From Streptomyces sp. H27-H5 (lineage in GTDB: Bacteria > Actinomycetota > Actinomycetes > Streptomycetales > Streptomycetaceae): a stretch of 64,000 bases of DNA. The DNA is taken from the NCBI RefSeq assembly GCF_026627505.1, contig NZ_JAPNLK010000048.1, positions 1-64,000 of the forward strand. The letters are read 5' to 3'. Each line of letters opens with the position of its first letter. The first letter of the stretch is position 1. Shown in pieces: positions 16,951-25,782 of this stretch. The notes beneath the pieces are model-generated. The model saw nothing but the letters and a program-made list of their open reading frames with translations, was not told where the DNA came from and did not search any database. The translations under genes were made by a program, and so were the position numbers.

Positions 16951-17011
16951 TACGTACACCGTACGCAGTGGGGTAGGGTGCCACACATGACGACTACGTA
17001 CGCTGTACTTA
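16951..17011. promoter_or_regulatory. Two TetR operators (TACGTACnnnGTAC) in the tetR/ABC divergon
   Basis: TACGTACACCGTACGCA (16951-16967) and TACGTACGCTGTACTTA (16995-17011) are two imperfect palindromes with the same TACGTAC-3-GTAC core, 44 bases apart. The first lies between the divergent genes, the second covers codons 3 to 9 of the ABC ATPase gene. Between them a -10 TAGGGT (16974-16979) ends seven bases before the ATG, so binding at either site would block initiation. Confidence 0.7.
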
Positions 17012-17973
17012 GTGAAGGTCTGGAGAAGTCCTACGGTGAGGTGCGCGCCCTGCGCGGGCTCGATCTGGCCGTACCCGAGGGCACGATCTGCGGGCTCCTG
17101 GGCCCCAACGGCGCCGGCAAGACCACCGCGGTCCGGATCCTCACCACGCTCACCGCCCCCACCGCCGGGCGGGCCCTGGTCGCCGGGCACGACGTCACCC
17201 GCGCCCCGGGGGCCGTTCGCCGCAACATAGGGGTCACCGGCCAGTACGCCTCGGTGGACGGAGACCTCACCGGCCGGGAGAACCTCCGGCTCTTCGCCCG
17301 CCTCGCCGGGCTGCGCGGGGCCGCCGGCCGGGCCCGCGCCGACGAACTGCTGGAACGTTTCGAACTCACCGAAGCCGCCGACCGCACCGCCTCCACCTGG
17401 TCGGGCGGCATGCGGCGGCGCCTGGACCTGGCCGCGGGGTTGATCGCCCGGCCCCGCGTGCTGTTCCTGGACGAGCCCACGACCGGCCTCGATCCGGCGG
17501 CCCGCGACCGGATCTGGACCGCGGTTCGAGAACTCGTCGGCGCAAAGGGCCCGGGCGGCGGGGGCACGACCGTGCTCCTCACCACCCAGTACCTGGAGGA
17601 GGCGGACCGGCTCGCCGACGACATCGTGGTGGTGGACGGCGGCCGGGCCGTCGCCACCGGCACCCCGGCCGAACTCAAGTCCCGGATCGGCTCCCACGCC
17701 GAGGTCACCGTCACCCACCCCGACGCCCTCACCGGCGCGGCGGCCGTGCTGGACCGGCTCACCGGGGGCCGGCCCGTCCTGAACGGGGAACGCCTCACCG
17801 TCGGCGTGACCGTGCCCGACACCGGGCTGACCCTGCCGCGGATCATCCGCGCCCTCGACACGGCCGGCATCCCGGTCACCGACGCGACCCTGCGGCCACC
17901 CACCCTCGACGAGGTGTTCCTGCGCCTCACCCGGGTCCGCGAGGCCTCACCCGAGAAGGAGCACGCGGCATGA
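16987..17973 (+). CDS. ABC exporter ATP-binding protein, DrrA type
   Basis: A 328-residue nucleotide-binding subunit that powers export of a drug or natural product. It has Walker A GPNGAGKTT, the Q-loop in NIGVTGQYASVD, signature WSGGMRRRLDLA, Walker B VLFLDEPTTGLD and switch TTQYLEEADRLAD, followed by the DrrA C-terminal domain. ATG 16987 lies seven bases after a -10 TAGGGT, so the message is likely leaderless and there is no ribosome site. Its stop overlaps the permease start (ATGA). The expression is presumably controlled by the divergent TetR through operators flanking and inside the start of this gene. Confidence 0.93.
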   Translation: MTTTYAVLSEGLEKSYGEVRALRGLDLAVPEGTICGLLGPNGAGKTTAVRILTTLTAPTAGRALVAGHDVTRAPGAVRRNIGVTGQYASVDGDLTGRENLRLFARLAGLRGAAGRARADELLERFELTEAADRTASTWSGGMRRRLDLAAGLIARPRVLFLDEPTTGLDPAARDRIWTAVRELVGAKGPGGGGTTVLLTTQYLEEADRLADDIVVVDGGRAVATGTPAELKSRIGSHAEVTVTHPDALTGAAAVLDRLTGGRPVLNGERLTVGVTVPDTGLTLPRIIRALDTAGIPVTDATLRPPTLDEVFLRLTRVREASPEKEHAA

Positions 17974-18758
17974 GCACCCTGCTGTCCGACGGCGGAGCCG
18001 TCGTCACCCGCCAGTTGCAGAAGGCCCGGCACTCGCCCGCGCTGTTGGTGCTCACCCAGACCATGCCGATCATGATGCTGCTGTTCTTCGGCTACGTGTT
18101 CGGGAGCGCGCTCGCGATGCCGGGTTCCGAGTACCGCGCGTTCCTGCTTCCGGGCCTGCTCGCCGCCACCGCCGCGAACGGGCTGATGACGGGCCTGTTC
18201 ACGGCCGCACAGGACGCACATCGTGGGGTGACGGACCGGTTCCGCACCCTGCCGATGAGTCGGACCGCCGTACCCCTCGGGCAGATCACCGCCGACCTGC
18301 TGACGACGGGGGTGTCCATGGTGCCGCTGATGCTGGTGGGGATCGCCATGGGCTGGCGGATCGAGAACGGGCTACCGGGCGCGCTGGGGGCCCTCGGGGT
18401 GCTGCTGCTCTTCCGCTTCGCCTCGGCCTGGGTGGGCACCTACCTCGGCCTGCTCAGCAAGAGCGAGGAGGCCGCCGGTCAACTCGGCGGCGCCACCTTC
18501 GTCCTGCCGATGCTGTCCAGCGCCTACCTGCCGACCGCCGGACTGCCCGGTTGGCTGCGGACGGTCGCCGAGTGGAACCCGATCAGCGCCGTGGCCGGCG
18601 CCGTGCGCGCCCTGTGCGGCAACCCGGGCGGGGAGCCGGCGGCCGGGGCCGCCTGGCCGGCCGCGCACCCGGTGGCCGGGGCGCTGCTCTGGTCGCTCGT
18701 CATCCTGGCCGTCTTCGTGCCGCTGGCCACCCGCCGGTTCGCGCGCGGTCAGGACTGA
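17970..18758 (+). CDS. ABC-2 type exporter permease, DrrB type
   Basis: A 262-residue membrane subunit with six predicted transmembrane helices (LTQTMPIMMLLFFGYVFGSA is the first) and the ABC-2 motif near the C-terminus (ISAVAGAVRALCGNPGG). It partners the ATPase encoded immediately upstream, with a 4-base ATGA overlap that implies coupled translation. The substrate is unknown. Confidence 0.92.
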   Translation: MSTLLSDGGAVVTRQLQKARHSPALLVLTQTMPIMMLLFFGYVFGSALAMPGSEYRAFLLPGLLAATAANGLMTGLFTAAQDAHRGVTDRFRTLPMSRTAVPLGQITADLLTTGVSMVPLMLVGIAMGWRIENGLPGALGALGVLLLFRFASAWVGTYLGLLSKSEEAAGQLGGATFVLPMLSSAYLPTAGLPGWLRTVAEWNPISAVAGAVRALCGNPGGEPAAGAAWPAAHPVAGALLWSLVILAVFVPLATRRFARGQD

Positions 18759-18875
18759 GACGCGGTCGGGACCGGGACGTCGTCGGGACCGGGACGGGTC
18801 AGGACCGAGAGCAGGGGCGGAGCGGCCGGGCGGGGGGGGTGACAGATCCGGGTCGGACCGGGTAGGCAGGCTGCC

Positions 18876-20087
18876 ATGACCCCCGACTCACGCCCCCAGG
18901 ATCCGCTCCCCCTCGACGGTGTCACCGTCGTCGCCGTCGAACAGGCCGTCTCGGCCCCCTTCGCCACCCGCCAGCTCGCCGACCTCGGTGCCCGGGTGAT
19001 CAAGGTCGAGCGCCCCGACGGCGGCGACTTCGCGCGTGCCTACGACACCGCCGCGAAGGGCCTGGCCTCGCACTTCGTGTGGGCCAACCGGGGCAAGGAG
19101 TCGCTGGCGCTCGACCTGAAGGACGCGCGTGGCCGGGAGGTCCTGCACGCGTTGCTCGCCGGTGCGGACGTCTTCGTCCAGAACCTCGCCCAGGGGGCCG
19201 CCGCCCGGCTCGGGCTGGACTCGGCCGCGCTGTGCGCCCGGTACCCGCGGCTGGTGGCCGTGGACGTCTCCGGCTACGGGGCCGAGGGGCCCTACGCGCA
19301 CAAGCGCGCCTACGACATGCTCGTGCAGTGCGAGGCGGGGCTGGTGTCGGTGACCGGAACCCCGGAGCGACCGGTCAAGGCGGGGATTCCGGCCGCGGAC
19401 ATCGCGGCGGCCATGTACGCGTTCTCGGGGGTGCTCGCCGCGCTCCTGCGCCGCGGGATCACGGGGCGCGGGGGCCGGGTGGAGGTGTCGATGCTGGACG
19501 CCCTCGCCGAGTGGATGGGGCACCCGCTGCACCACACGATGCACGGCGGGGAGCAGCCCGTGCGGACCGGTCTCGCCCACGCCGTGATCGCACCCTACGA
19601 CGCCTACCCGACCGCGGAGGGGGACCGGGTGCTGCTGTCGGTCCAGAACGACCGCGAGTGGCGACGGTTGGCCGAACAGGTGCTGGAGAGGCCGGAGTTG
19701 GCGGACGATCCGGCGTTCGCGACGAACGCGGCCCGCACCCTGGGCCGGGAGCGGACCGACGCGGTGGTGGCCGGGGCGCTGGCCGCACTGGACGCGGACG
19801 AGGCGATCCGGAGGCTGGAGGCGGCGGGCATCGCCTGCGCGCGGCTGAACTCGGTGGCGCAGGTGGCGGCGCATCCGCAGTTGGCGGCGCGCGACCGCTG
19901 GCGGGAGATCGGATCGCCCGCGGGTCCGCTGCGCGCGCTGTTGCCGCCGATCGGGCTGCCGGACGGCGCGCCGGCGCGGATGGGTGCGGTACCCGCGCTC
20001 GGCGAACACACCGATGCCCTGCTGCGCGCCCTGGGGATGACGGGCGCGCAGATCACGGCTCTGCGCCAGGACGGCGTGGTCGCCTGA
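18876..20087 (+). CDS. CaiB/BaiF (family III) CoA-transferase
   Basis: A 403-residue cytosolic enzyme that moves CoA between carboxylic acids. Family landmarks are DLGARVIKVERPDGGDFAR at the N-terminus, NRGKESLALDLKD, and the catalytic aspartate in AYDMLVQCEAGL (about residue 147). The start ATG 18876 gives a standard N-terminus. It stands alone, 117 bases after the ABC permease, in a gap holding repeated GGGACCGGGA motifs. The acyl substrates are not predictable; similar Streptomyces genes act in carnitine, formyl or succinyl-CoA exchange. Confidence 0.9.
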   Translation: MTPDSRPQDPLPLDGVTVVAVEQAVSAPFATRQLADLGARVIKVERPDGGDFARAYDTAAKGLASHFVWANRGKESLALDLKDARGREVLHALLAGADVFVQNLAQGAAARLGLDSAALCARYPRLVAVDVSGYGAEGPYAHKRAYDMLVQCEAGLVSVTGTPERPVKAGIPAADIAAAMYAFSGVLAALLRRGITGRGGRVEVSMLDALAEWMGHPLHHTMHGGEQPVRTGLAHAVIAPYDAYPTAEGDRVLLSVQNDREWRRLAEQVLERPELADDPAFATNAARTLGRERTDAVVAGALAALDADEAIRRLEAAGIACARLNSVAQVAAHPQLAARDRWREIGSPAGPLRALLPPIGLPDGAPARMGAVPALGEHTDALLRALGMTGAQITALRQDGVVA

Positions 20088-20216
20088 GGTGGGCCACACC
20101 GGAAGAACACCGATGGCGCCGATGACGTCGACGAGACCGACGACACCGGTGACACCGGGAACACGTACTGGGCCGGGTGGGCGCGACCGGGACAACCGGC
20201 CGCGTTCTGGGGGCAG

Positions 20217-20486
20217 TTACGAGCGGCGGCTGCCGAAGAGCGTGCGACGCAGTCGGCGCAGCGGCGCGAACAGCGCCACGCGTGCGCTCCGGCTCCGCTG
20301 GACGTGCGCGTGATCGCGGGCGGTGAGCTCGCGCATCAGCAGCGTCGCCTCGGCGGTCTCGTGGTGCGGGACGGCGGGACCGCCCAGCACGGCGAGATGG
20401 CGGTCGAGGCGCGAGCTGGTCGCGCTGCTCCCGCAAGTGATGGCAGGCACGCGAGGCGGCCTGCTGCGCATTGCTATCTGTTCCAT
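20217..20486 (-). CDS. 89-residue basic hypothetical protein
   Basis: A small protein beginning MEQIAMRSRPPRVPAITCGS and ending in an arginine-rich tail (FAPLRRLRRTLFGSRRS). It has one cysteine and a conserved-looking core LAVLGGPAVPHHETAEATLL. ATG 20486 is preceded by GGGGAG six bases upstream, and a minus-strand TAGGGT (20530-20535) could be its -10. I do not recognise the family. The coding bias and ribosome site support a real gene. Confidence 0.6.
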   Translation of the reverse strand: MEQIAMRSRPPRVPAITCGSSATSSRLDRHLAVLGGPAVPHHETAEATLLMRELTARDHAHVQRSRSARVALFAPLRRLRRTLFGSRRS

Positions 20487-20597
20487 GTCTCTCCCCACCC
20501 GTACGAGGGCACCCGGCCCGGGCAGGTTAACCCTATCGCCCCCGCGTCGCGCCCGGGTATCCCGGTGGTGTGAATTACCCCTATACCTACGGGGAGT

Positions 20598-20626
20598 TGA
20601 CGATTACTCACCGGAGTCAATCGTCA
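20598..20626. promoter_or_regulatory. 12-bp hairpin/dyad in the gap upstream of the kinase gene
   Basis: TGACGATTACTC (20598-20609) pairs with GAGT-C-AATCGTCA (20614-20626) across a 4-base ACCG loop, with one bulged C. It sits in an AT-rich stretch between the divergent small-protein and kinase genes. It could be an operator or an RNA hairpin; no downstream U-tract is seen. Confidence 0.5.
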
Positions 20627-20768
20627 CTCTCCGCACAGAATGGGCGGAATTGACGCCCCCTCGGAAGCCGCGCCGGTTCATACGGGGAGTCCTGTCGTGA
20701 CAGGGGCCACACGGCGCACACTGCGCTAACTTGGAGTGATCGTCCGGTAACACGTTCGGGGGGCTCGG

Positions 20769-22454
20769 ATGAGTGGGAATGCGGATGAGGACGGGCGTGT
20801 CATCGCCGGCCGGTACCGGTTGCTGGGCCCCCTGGGTCGCGGCGGCATGGGGATCGTCTGGCGGGCTCGCGACGAGATGCTGGGTCGCGAGGTCGCCGTC
20901 AAGGAGGTGCGGGCACCCGCCGGACTGGACACCGCCGAGGTGGAGCGGTTGTACCGGCGCCTGGAGCGCGAGGCCTGGGCGGCGGCCCGGGTCTCGCACC
21001 GCGGGGTCGTCACCGTGTACGACGTGGCGAGCGAGGGCGGCCGTCCCTGGATCGTGATGGAGCTGATCCGCGGGCTGTCCCTGGCGGAGGTGCTGGAGGG
21101 CGAGGGGCCCATGCCCCCGCAGCGGGCCGCGCACATCGGCGAGCAGGTACTGGCCGCGCTGCGCTCCGCGCACGAGTCGGGGGTCCTGCACCGGGACGTC
21201 AAGCCCGCCAACGTACTGGTCGCCAATGACGGCCGGGTGGTGCTGGGCGACTTCGGCATCGCGAGCCTGGAGGGTTCCTCCGCCATCACCATGACCGGCG
21301 AGGTGGTGGGCTCCCCCGAGTTCCTGGCCCCGGAGCGGGCTCTGGGCCGCGAGCCGGGTCCCGCGTCGGACCTGTGGTCGCTCGGCGTCCTGCTGTACGC
21401 GGCCGTCGAGGGGGCCTCGCCGTTCCGGCGGGACACCCCGCTGTCCACGCTGCAGGCGGTGGTGGACGAGGAGTTGGCCCCGGCGCGTCGGGCCGGCGCG
21501 TTGGAGCCCGTGCTGGAGGGGCTGTTGCGGAAGGATCCCGCCGAGCGGCTGTCGGCGGCGGAGGCTTCCCGGATGCTGCGGGTGATCGGCGCGGGGGGTA
21601 CGGCGCGGGCCGCCGGCGGACCGGTGTCGGGGTCTTCGTCGGGGCCGGTGGCGACGGCCGTGCACGGGCACGATCGGGACGCGGGGTCCCGGGCCGCGAC
21701 GCCGCCGATGCCCCTGCCGGTACCACCGGGGTCGGGCACGGCGCCGACGGTGGTGTCCGCCTCGGGGGCGACGCCCCCGCGGGGGCGGGCCGGAACGGTG
21801 CTGACGGTGGGCATCGTGGTGCTGCTCCTGGCGCTGGTCCTGCTGGGTTGGCTGCTGTGGAAGGACGACGGGGACACGGCCGGGGCTCCCGCGGGCGGGG
21901 CCGGCGGTTCGGGTCCCGCGGCCACGCGGTCGACGCCGTCGCCGTCCGCCTCGACCGCCCCCTCCCCTTCCCCCTCCGCTTCCGCCTCGGCATCGGCGTC
22001 GGCGAGCGCCGGAGCGCCCGCGCAGAAGGTCATCGTGAACGTCCACACCCTGCGCGGCCGCTACGTGGGCAGTTGCCCGCCGGCCCCGGTCGACGCGCCC
22101 GCCTTCACCGGCACCGTGGAGGTGGCGCGGGTTCCCGCGGAGTTGGAGTACCGCTGGGTCACCCGGGGCGGGTCGGAGCCCCGCTGGCAGGACCTCTCGT
22201 ACGAGGCGAACGGTGCCACGACCCGGCAGGTCGACCACGTCGAGGCGGGCCATCGCGCCGGCGCGACCCTCGACGACGCGGTCCGGTTGGAGGTGCGGGG
22301 CCCCGCGCGGGTGACCTCGCCGTGGCTGGAGTTCTCCGTGACCTGCGAGAAGGAGACCCCGACGGGCGGGGCCTCCTCCCCCGGTCCTTCCGGTTCACCG
22401 GGCTCCCCGGGCCCGACGCCGTCGCCGGCGCCGAGCCCGGGGGTCACGCTCTAG
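20769..22454 (+). CDS. Membrane-bound serine/threonine protein kinase (PASTA-less, PknB-like)
   Basis: A 561-residue eukaryotic-type kinase. The catalytic domain (residues about 15-270) has the glycine loop GRGGMGIVW, lysine K45 in VAVKEV, HRDVKPANV, DFG in LGDFGIASLEG, and SPEFLAPE. A low-complexity linker leads to one transmembrane helix (VLTVGIVVLLLALVLLGWLLW, about 340-362), then a Pro/Ser-rich stalk and an extracellular beta-rich domain of about 110 residues (VIVNVHTLRGRYVGSCPPA onward). No PASTA repeats are present. GGGGGG five bases before ATG 20769 serves as ribosome site. The substrate and the external signal are unknown. Confidence 0.92.
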   Translation: MSGNADEDGRVIAGRYRLLGPLGRGGMGIVWRARDEMLGREVAVKEVRAPAGLDTAEVERLYRRLEREAWAAARVSHRGVVTVYDVASEGGRPWIVMELIRGLSLAEVLEGEGPMPPQRAAHIGEQVLAALRSAHESGVLHRDVKPANVLVANDGRVVLGDFGIASLEGSSAITMTGEVVGSPEFLAPERALGREPGPASDLWSLGVLLYAAVEGASPFRRDTPLSTLQAVVDEELAPARRAGALEPVLEGLLRKDPAERLSAAEASRMLRVIGAGGTARAAGGPVSGSSSGPVATAVHGHDRDAGSRAATPPMPLPVPPGSGTAPTVVSASGATPPRGRAGTVLTVGIVVLLLALVLLGWLLWKDDGDTAGAPAGGAGGSGPAATRSTPSPSASTAPSPSPSASASASASASAGAPAQKVIVNVHTLRGRYVGSCPPAPVDAPAFTGTVEVARVPAELEYRWVTRGGSEPRWQDLSYEANGATTRQVDHVEAGHRAGATLDDAVRLEVRGPARVTSPWLEFSVTCEKETPTGGASSPGPSGSPGSPGPTPSPAPSPGVTL

Positions 22455-22466
22455 ACGGGGCCCGGG

Positions 22467-23279
22467 TCAGGCCTGGGAGGCGAAGGACGGCAGGTAGCCG
22501 CCCGACTGGCCGGCCGCGGTCGGGTGGTAGGACTCCCCGATGTTGGTCCAGTTGACGCTGTGCAGCCACGGGCTGCCGGAGCAGATCTCGTGGCCCGTGA
22601 AGGCGCCGGCGACCGAGGCGAAGGTGAAGCCGTGGTCGGCGGCCCGCTTGGCGACGGCGGCGTTGAGGTAGTCGGCCGCGCCGTTGATGGCGGCGCGTTC
22701 ACCCTCCGTCAGGCCGGTGACGCAGGATCCGTTGAGCTTGTAGAAGCGGGGATAGCCGAGGACGACCACGTGGGCGCCCGGGGATCGGCCGGAGACGGCG
22801 TCGTAGACCTGGTCGAGCTTGCCCGGGAGGGTGGAGTCGACGTAGGCCTTGGCCTGGTTGACGCGGTTGACGCAGGTGGACTCCGACTGGAGCACACAGG
22901 TCGTCATGACGTCGGAGAAACCGGCGTCGTTGCCGCCGATGGTGATGCTGACGAGGTCGGTGCCGGAGTTCAGCGGGGCGAGTTGGTTGGCGAGGACGTC
23001 ACCCGTTCGGGCACCGGAGCAGGCGACGAAGGAGAAGGTCTGCGGGGAGTGGGCGGCGGCCCAGAGGGCCGGATAGGCGCGGCTGGTGCGCTTGCAGTTG
23101 CCGCTCGAACCGTCGTAGTTGCCGGCGCCGACGCCGGACGAGTACGAGTCGCCGAGCGCGACGTAGCCGAAGTCGGCCCGGGCGGAGGCGGCCGCCTGAC
23201 CGGCGCCGAACAGGGCGGCGCCCGCGGCGAGTAACAGGGAGGAGGTGAGGGCGGCGAAGCGCGACATTCTCTTGCTCAT
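22467..23279 (-). CDS. Secreted SGNH-family lipase/esterase
   Basis: A 270-residue extracellular hydrolase. A signal peptide of about 33 residues (MSKRMSRFAALTSSLLLAAG onward) precedes the catalytic block I GDSYSSG (S45), block III GGND, and the C-terminal catalytic pair in SYHPTAAGQ (His with preceding Asp/Trp region). Six cysteines fit three disulphides. This matches the Streptomyces GDSL lipases typified by the S. rimosus enzyme. GGAG lies eight bases before ATG 23279. It is convergent with the kinase gene, with 12 bases between them. Confidence 0.93.
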   Translation of the reverse strand: MSKRMSRFAALTSSLLLAAGAALFGAGQAAASARADFGYVALGDSYSSGVGAGNYDGSSGNCKRTSRAYPALWAAAHSPQTFSFVACSGARTGDVLANQLAPLNSGTDLVSITIGGNDAGFSDVMTTCVLQSESTCVNRVNQAKAYVDSTLPGKLDQVYDAVSGRSPGAHVVVLGYPRFYKLNGSCVTGLTEGERAAINGAADYLNAAVAKRAADHGFTFASVAGAFTGHEICSGSPWLHSVNWTNIGESYHPTAAGQSGGYLPSFASQA

Positions 23280-23478
23280 GTGTGCGGCTCCTTGTGGGGG
23301 TTACTCCTGAGTCCGTGGTACAAGCAGCCGCGCATTTCTGGAAGTGTCCATGCCAAGAATGTTCGGGGCAGGCTTGCGCCGGAATCTTCACTCCCCATGC
23401 GTTTGAAGAGGGAACCTGAGCACCCGTTCCGGCGAAACACGGGTGCACGGGGCCAGTTCGTGCCGGATCATGGGCGCC

Positions 23479-24576
23479 ATGCCAGCCAACCCGCACGAGG
23501 CCCTGCCGATCAGGCTCAACGTAGACGACAGCGACTCGCCGTCCGACGTCGTCGACGCCCTGTTCCTCGGCCGGTTCGCCTCCGGCGAGCAGCCTTACTC
23601 CCAGAGCGTTTCCATCGAACGAGTGAAGGCCGAAGCGACCCTGCTGCCGGCCGGGGCGACGGTGCTGCGCTCGGCGCGCGACACCGACCGCAGCGCCACT
23701 CTCGCGGAGGGCGAGGGCTGGACCGTGCTCGTGTCGCGTTGGAGTCGCGGCGCGGACGTGACGGTGACGGCCGTCAGCGACGAACTCGCCACCAGCGTGC
23801 TCGGGGAGGCCACGGACGGGGCGCAGGACGAGCCCGAACCCCAGCCGGAGAACGTCACGATGGGGTTCTGGTACGTCTCCCCGCGCCGCGGGCCGTACCG
23901 CACGACCCGGCAGATCGCCGCCGGCACCTGGCCCGAGGTGCGCTCGAACTACACGGCGCCGGTGGCCGGGGCGATGGACCGGCTGATGAAGGTCACCCCC
24001 GACGACATCGCGGGCCGGCTGCTGTTGCTGCACGGCCCGCCCGGCACCGGGAAGACCTCGGCGCTGCGGACGCTGGCGCGGTCGTGGCGGGACTGGTGCC
24101 AGGTGGACTGCGTCCTGGACCCGGAGCGGCTGTTCAACGACGTGGGCTACCTGATGGACATCGCGATCGGCGAGGACGAGGGCACGGCGAAGGGCCGTTG
24201 GCGACTGCTGTTGCTGGAGGACTGCGACGAGCTGATCCGCGGCGAGGCCCGGCACCAGGCAGGGCAGGCGTTGTCGCGGCTGCTGAACCTGACGGACGGT
24301 CTGCTGGGCCAGGGCCGCAACGTCCTGGTCGGCGTCACGACCAACGAGGACCTGGAGCGGCTCCACCCGGCAGTGGTCCGGCCGGGCCGCTGCCTGGCCC
24401 GCATCGAGGTCGGCCGACTGACGCACCGCGAGGCCGTGGACTGGCTCGGCACCGACGAGGGGGTCTCCCGCGAGGGCGCCACCCTGGCCGAGTTGTTCGC
24501 CCTCCGGCGGGGCGCCGGGCCGGCCGCGCTGCTGCCCCCGCAGGGGCACGGGACCGAGGCGGGGCTGTACCTGTAG
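23479..24576 (+). CDS. AAA-family ATPase with DUF5925-type N-terminal domain
   Basis: A 365-residue cytosolic protein. The N-terminal half (about 1-170) is the uncharacterised domain that accompanies this family in Streptomyces; the C-terminal half has Walker A LHGPPGTGKTSALRTL, Walker B LLLLEDCDELI, sensor 1 VLVGVTTNED and the arginine region VVRPGRC, typical of AAA ATPases. ATG 23479 or 23470 can start it; neither has a strong ribosome site. No operon partner is apparent. The role is unknown. Confidence 0.82.
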   Translation: MPANPHEALPIRLNVDDSDSPSDVVDALFLGRFASGEQPYSQSVSIERVKAEATLLPAGATVLRSARDTDRSATLAEGEGWTVLVSRWSRGADVTVTAVSDELATSVLGEATDGAQDEPEPQPENVTMGFWYVSPRRGPYRTTRQIAAGTWPEVRSNYTAPVAGAMDRLMKVTPDDIAGRLLLLHGPPGTGKTSALRTLARSWRDWCQVDCVLDPERLFNDVGYLMDIAIGEDEGTAKGRWRLLLLEDCDELIRGEARHQAGQALSRLLNLTDGLLGQGRNVLVGVTTNEDLERLHPAVVRPGRCLARIEVGRLTHREAVDWLGTDEGVSREGATLAELFALRRGAGPAALLPPQGHGTEAGLYL

Positions 24577-24701
24577 TGCGGGCCGCGTCGGGGCGGTGCC
24601 GCCCCCGCGCCGGCGGGGCGGGGACAATGGCGCCGTAGTCGCAGCCCCGGCGGCGGGGCGAGCCCGCCGCGGGGAGGACCCACCGAACAGGAGAGTGCCC
24701 C

Positions 24702-25244
24702 GTGCCCGAGCCGGCGCAGGAGAATCCGTACCCCGACAGCCTCACGCCGGGCGAGGGCCCCGAGCCGCACCCGCAGCTCGCGCCGGTGCTGGCCCTGCTG
24801 GGGCGTTGGCACGGCCGGGGGCGAGGCGAGTACCCGACCCTGGAGCAGGGTTTCCGGTACGAGCAGGAGATCACCTTCAGCCACGACGGCAGGCCCTTCC
24901 TGCGGTACGAGTCGCGGGCCTGGCTGATCGACGAGTCCGGTGCGCCGCTGCGGCCCTCGGGGCGGGAGAGCGGCTGGTGGCGGGTCATGCCGGACGCCTC
25001 GCTGGAGGTCACGCTGGCCCACCCGACCGGGATCGTGGAGACGTACGTGGGCCGCGTGTCCGGCACGGAGATCGAGATCGAGACCGATCACGTGGAGCGG
25101 ACCCCGCAGGCGAAGGAGGTGACCGGCATGAGGCGCCGGTACTCCTTCGCCGACGGGGAGTTGACGATCACGCAGGAGATGGCGGCGATGGGGCAGCCCC
25201 TGCGGCACCACCTCCGGGCGGAACTGGGACGCCACAAGGTCTGA
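24702..25244 (+). CDS. Nitrobindin-like heme-binding beta-barrel protein (FABP/THAP4 family)
   Basis: A 180-residue protein with the nitrobindin signature GRWHGRGRGEYPT (GxWxGxG) at about residue 35 and the beta-barrel pattern FRYEQEITFSHDGRPFLRYE. Family members bind ferric heme and can isomerise peroxynitrite to nitrate; the C-terminal LRHHLRAEL contains the histidine position expected for the heme ligand. GTG 24702 follows AGGAG. It appears monocistronic. Confidence 0.88.
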   Translation: MPEPAQENPYPDSLTPGEGPEPHPQLAPVLALLGRWHGRGRGEYPTLEQGFRYEQEITFSHDGRPFLRYESRAWLIDESGAPLRPSGRESGWWRVMPDASLEVTLAHPTGIVETYVGRVSGTEIEIETDHVERTPQAKEVTGMRRRYSFADGELTITQEMAAMGQPLRHHLRAELGRHKV

Positions 25245-25318
25245 GGCCGGGCGCGGTGCCGGGCGCCGCGGCCCCGGCACGACCCGAAAGAGCCCGGAAG
25301 AGCCCGGAAGGGCCCGGC

Positions 25319-25711
25319 CTACTTGCCGTACCGGGCCCGCAGCGCGTCCAGGGCGGCGGCCGTGGCCTCGTCGAAGGTCAGCCCCAGCCGGTGGGCCCGC
25401 TCCGCGTACGCCTGCGCGGCGGTGGCCGATTCCCGGGAGGCCGAGTCGTCCGCGGCCGCGACGAGGGTTCCGTTGCGGCCCCGGGTCTCGACGACTCCGT
25501 CCGCCTCCAGCGCCCGGTACGCCTTCGCGACCGTGTTCGCCGCCAGTCCCAGTTCCTCCGCGAGGGCGCGGACCGTGGGGAGCCTGAACCCCACGGGCAG
25601 CCGCCCCGTCCGGGCTCCCTCGGAGATCTGCGCGCGCAGTTGCTCGTAGGGGGCGGCGGCGCCGGCCGAGCCGTCGATCTTGATCTTCAGGTGCGCGGGA
25701 GTCGGGGTCAC
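25319..25711 (-). CDS. Short GntR-family regulator (YtrA subfamily)
   Basis: A 130-residue regulator with a winged-helix domain (PYEQLRAQISEGARTGRLPV, LPTVRALAEELGLAANTVAK) and a short helical tail, typical of YtrA-type GntR proteins. These usually control ABC transporter or neighbouring genes. It is divergent from the GNAT acetyltransferase gene with 71 bases between starts, so it may regulate that gene and itself. Confidence 0.88.
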   Translation of the reverse strand: MTPTPAHLKIKIDGSAGAAAPYEQLRAQISEGARTGRLPVGFRLPTVRALAEELGLAANTVAKAYRALEADGVVETRGRNGTLVAAADDSASRESATAAQAYAERAHRLGLTFDEATAAALDALRARYGK

Positions 25712-25769
25712 GCGGCCGATTGTCTCCCATCGCCCGCGTAATTCGGAGGCGTCCCCGCTCGGATCGTCC

Positions 25770-25782
25770 TAGCGTCGGCGCC
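25770..25782 (+). promoter_or_regulatory. -10 hexamer TAGCGT for a leaderless acetyltransferase mRNA
   Basis: TAGCGT (25770-25775) is followed by exactly seven bases and then the ATG at 25783. No ribosome site is present. This is the standard geometry of leaderless actinobacterial messages. Confidence 0.5.
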
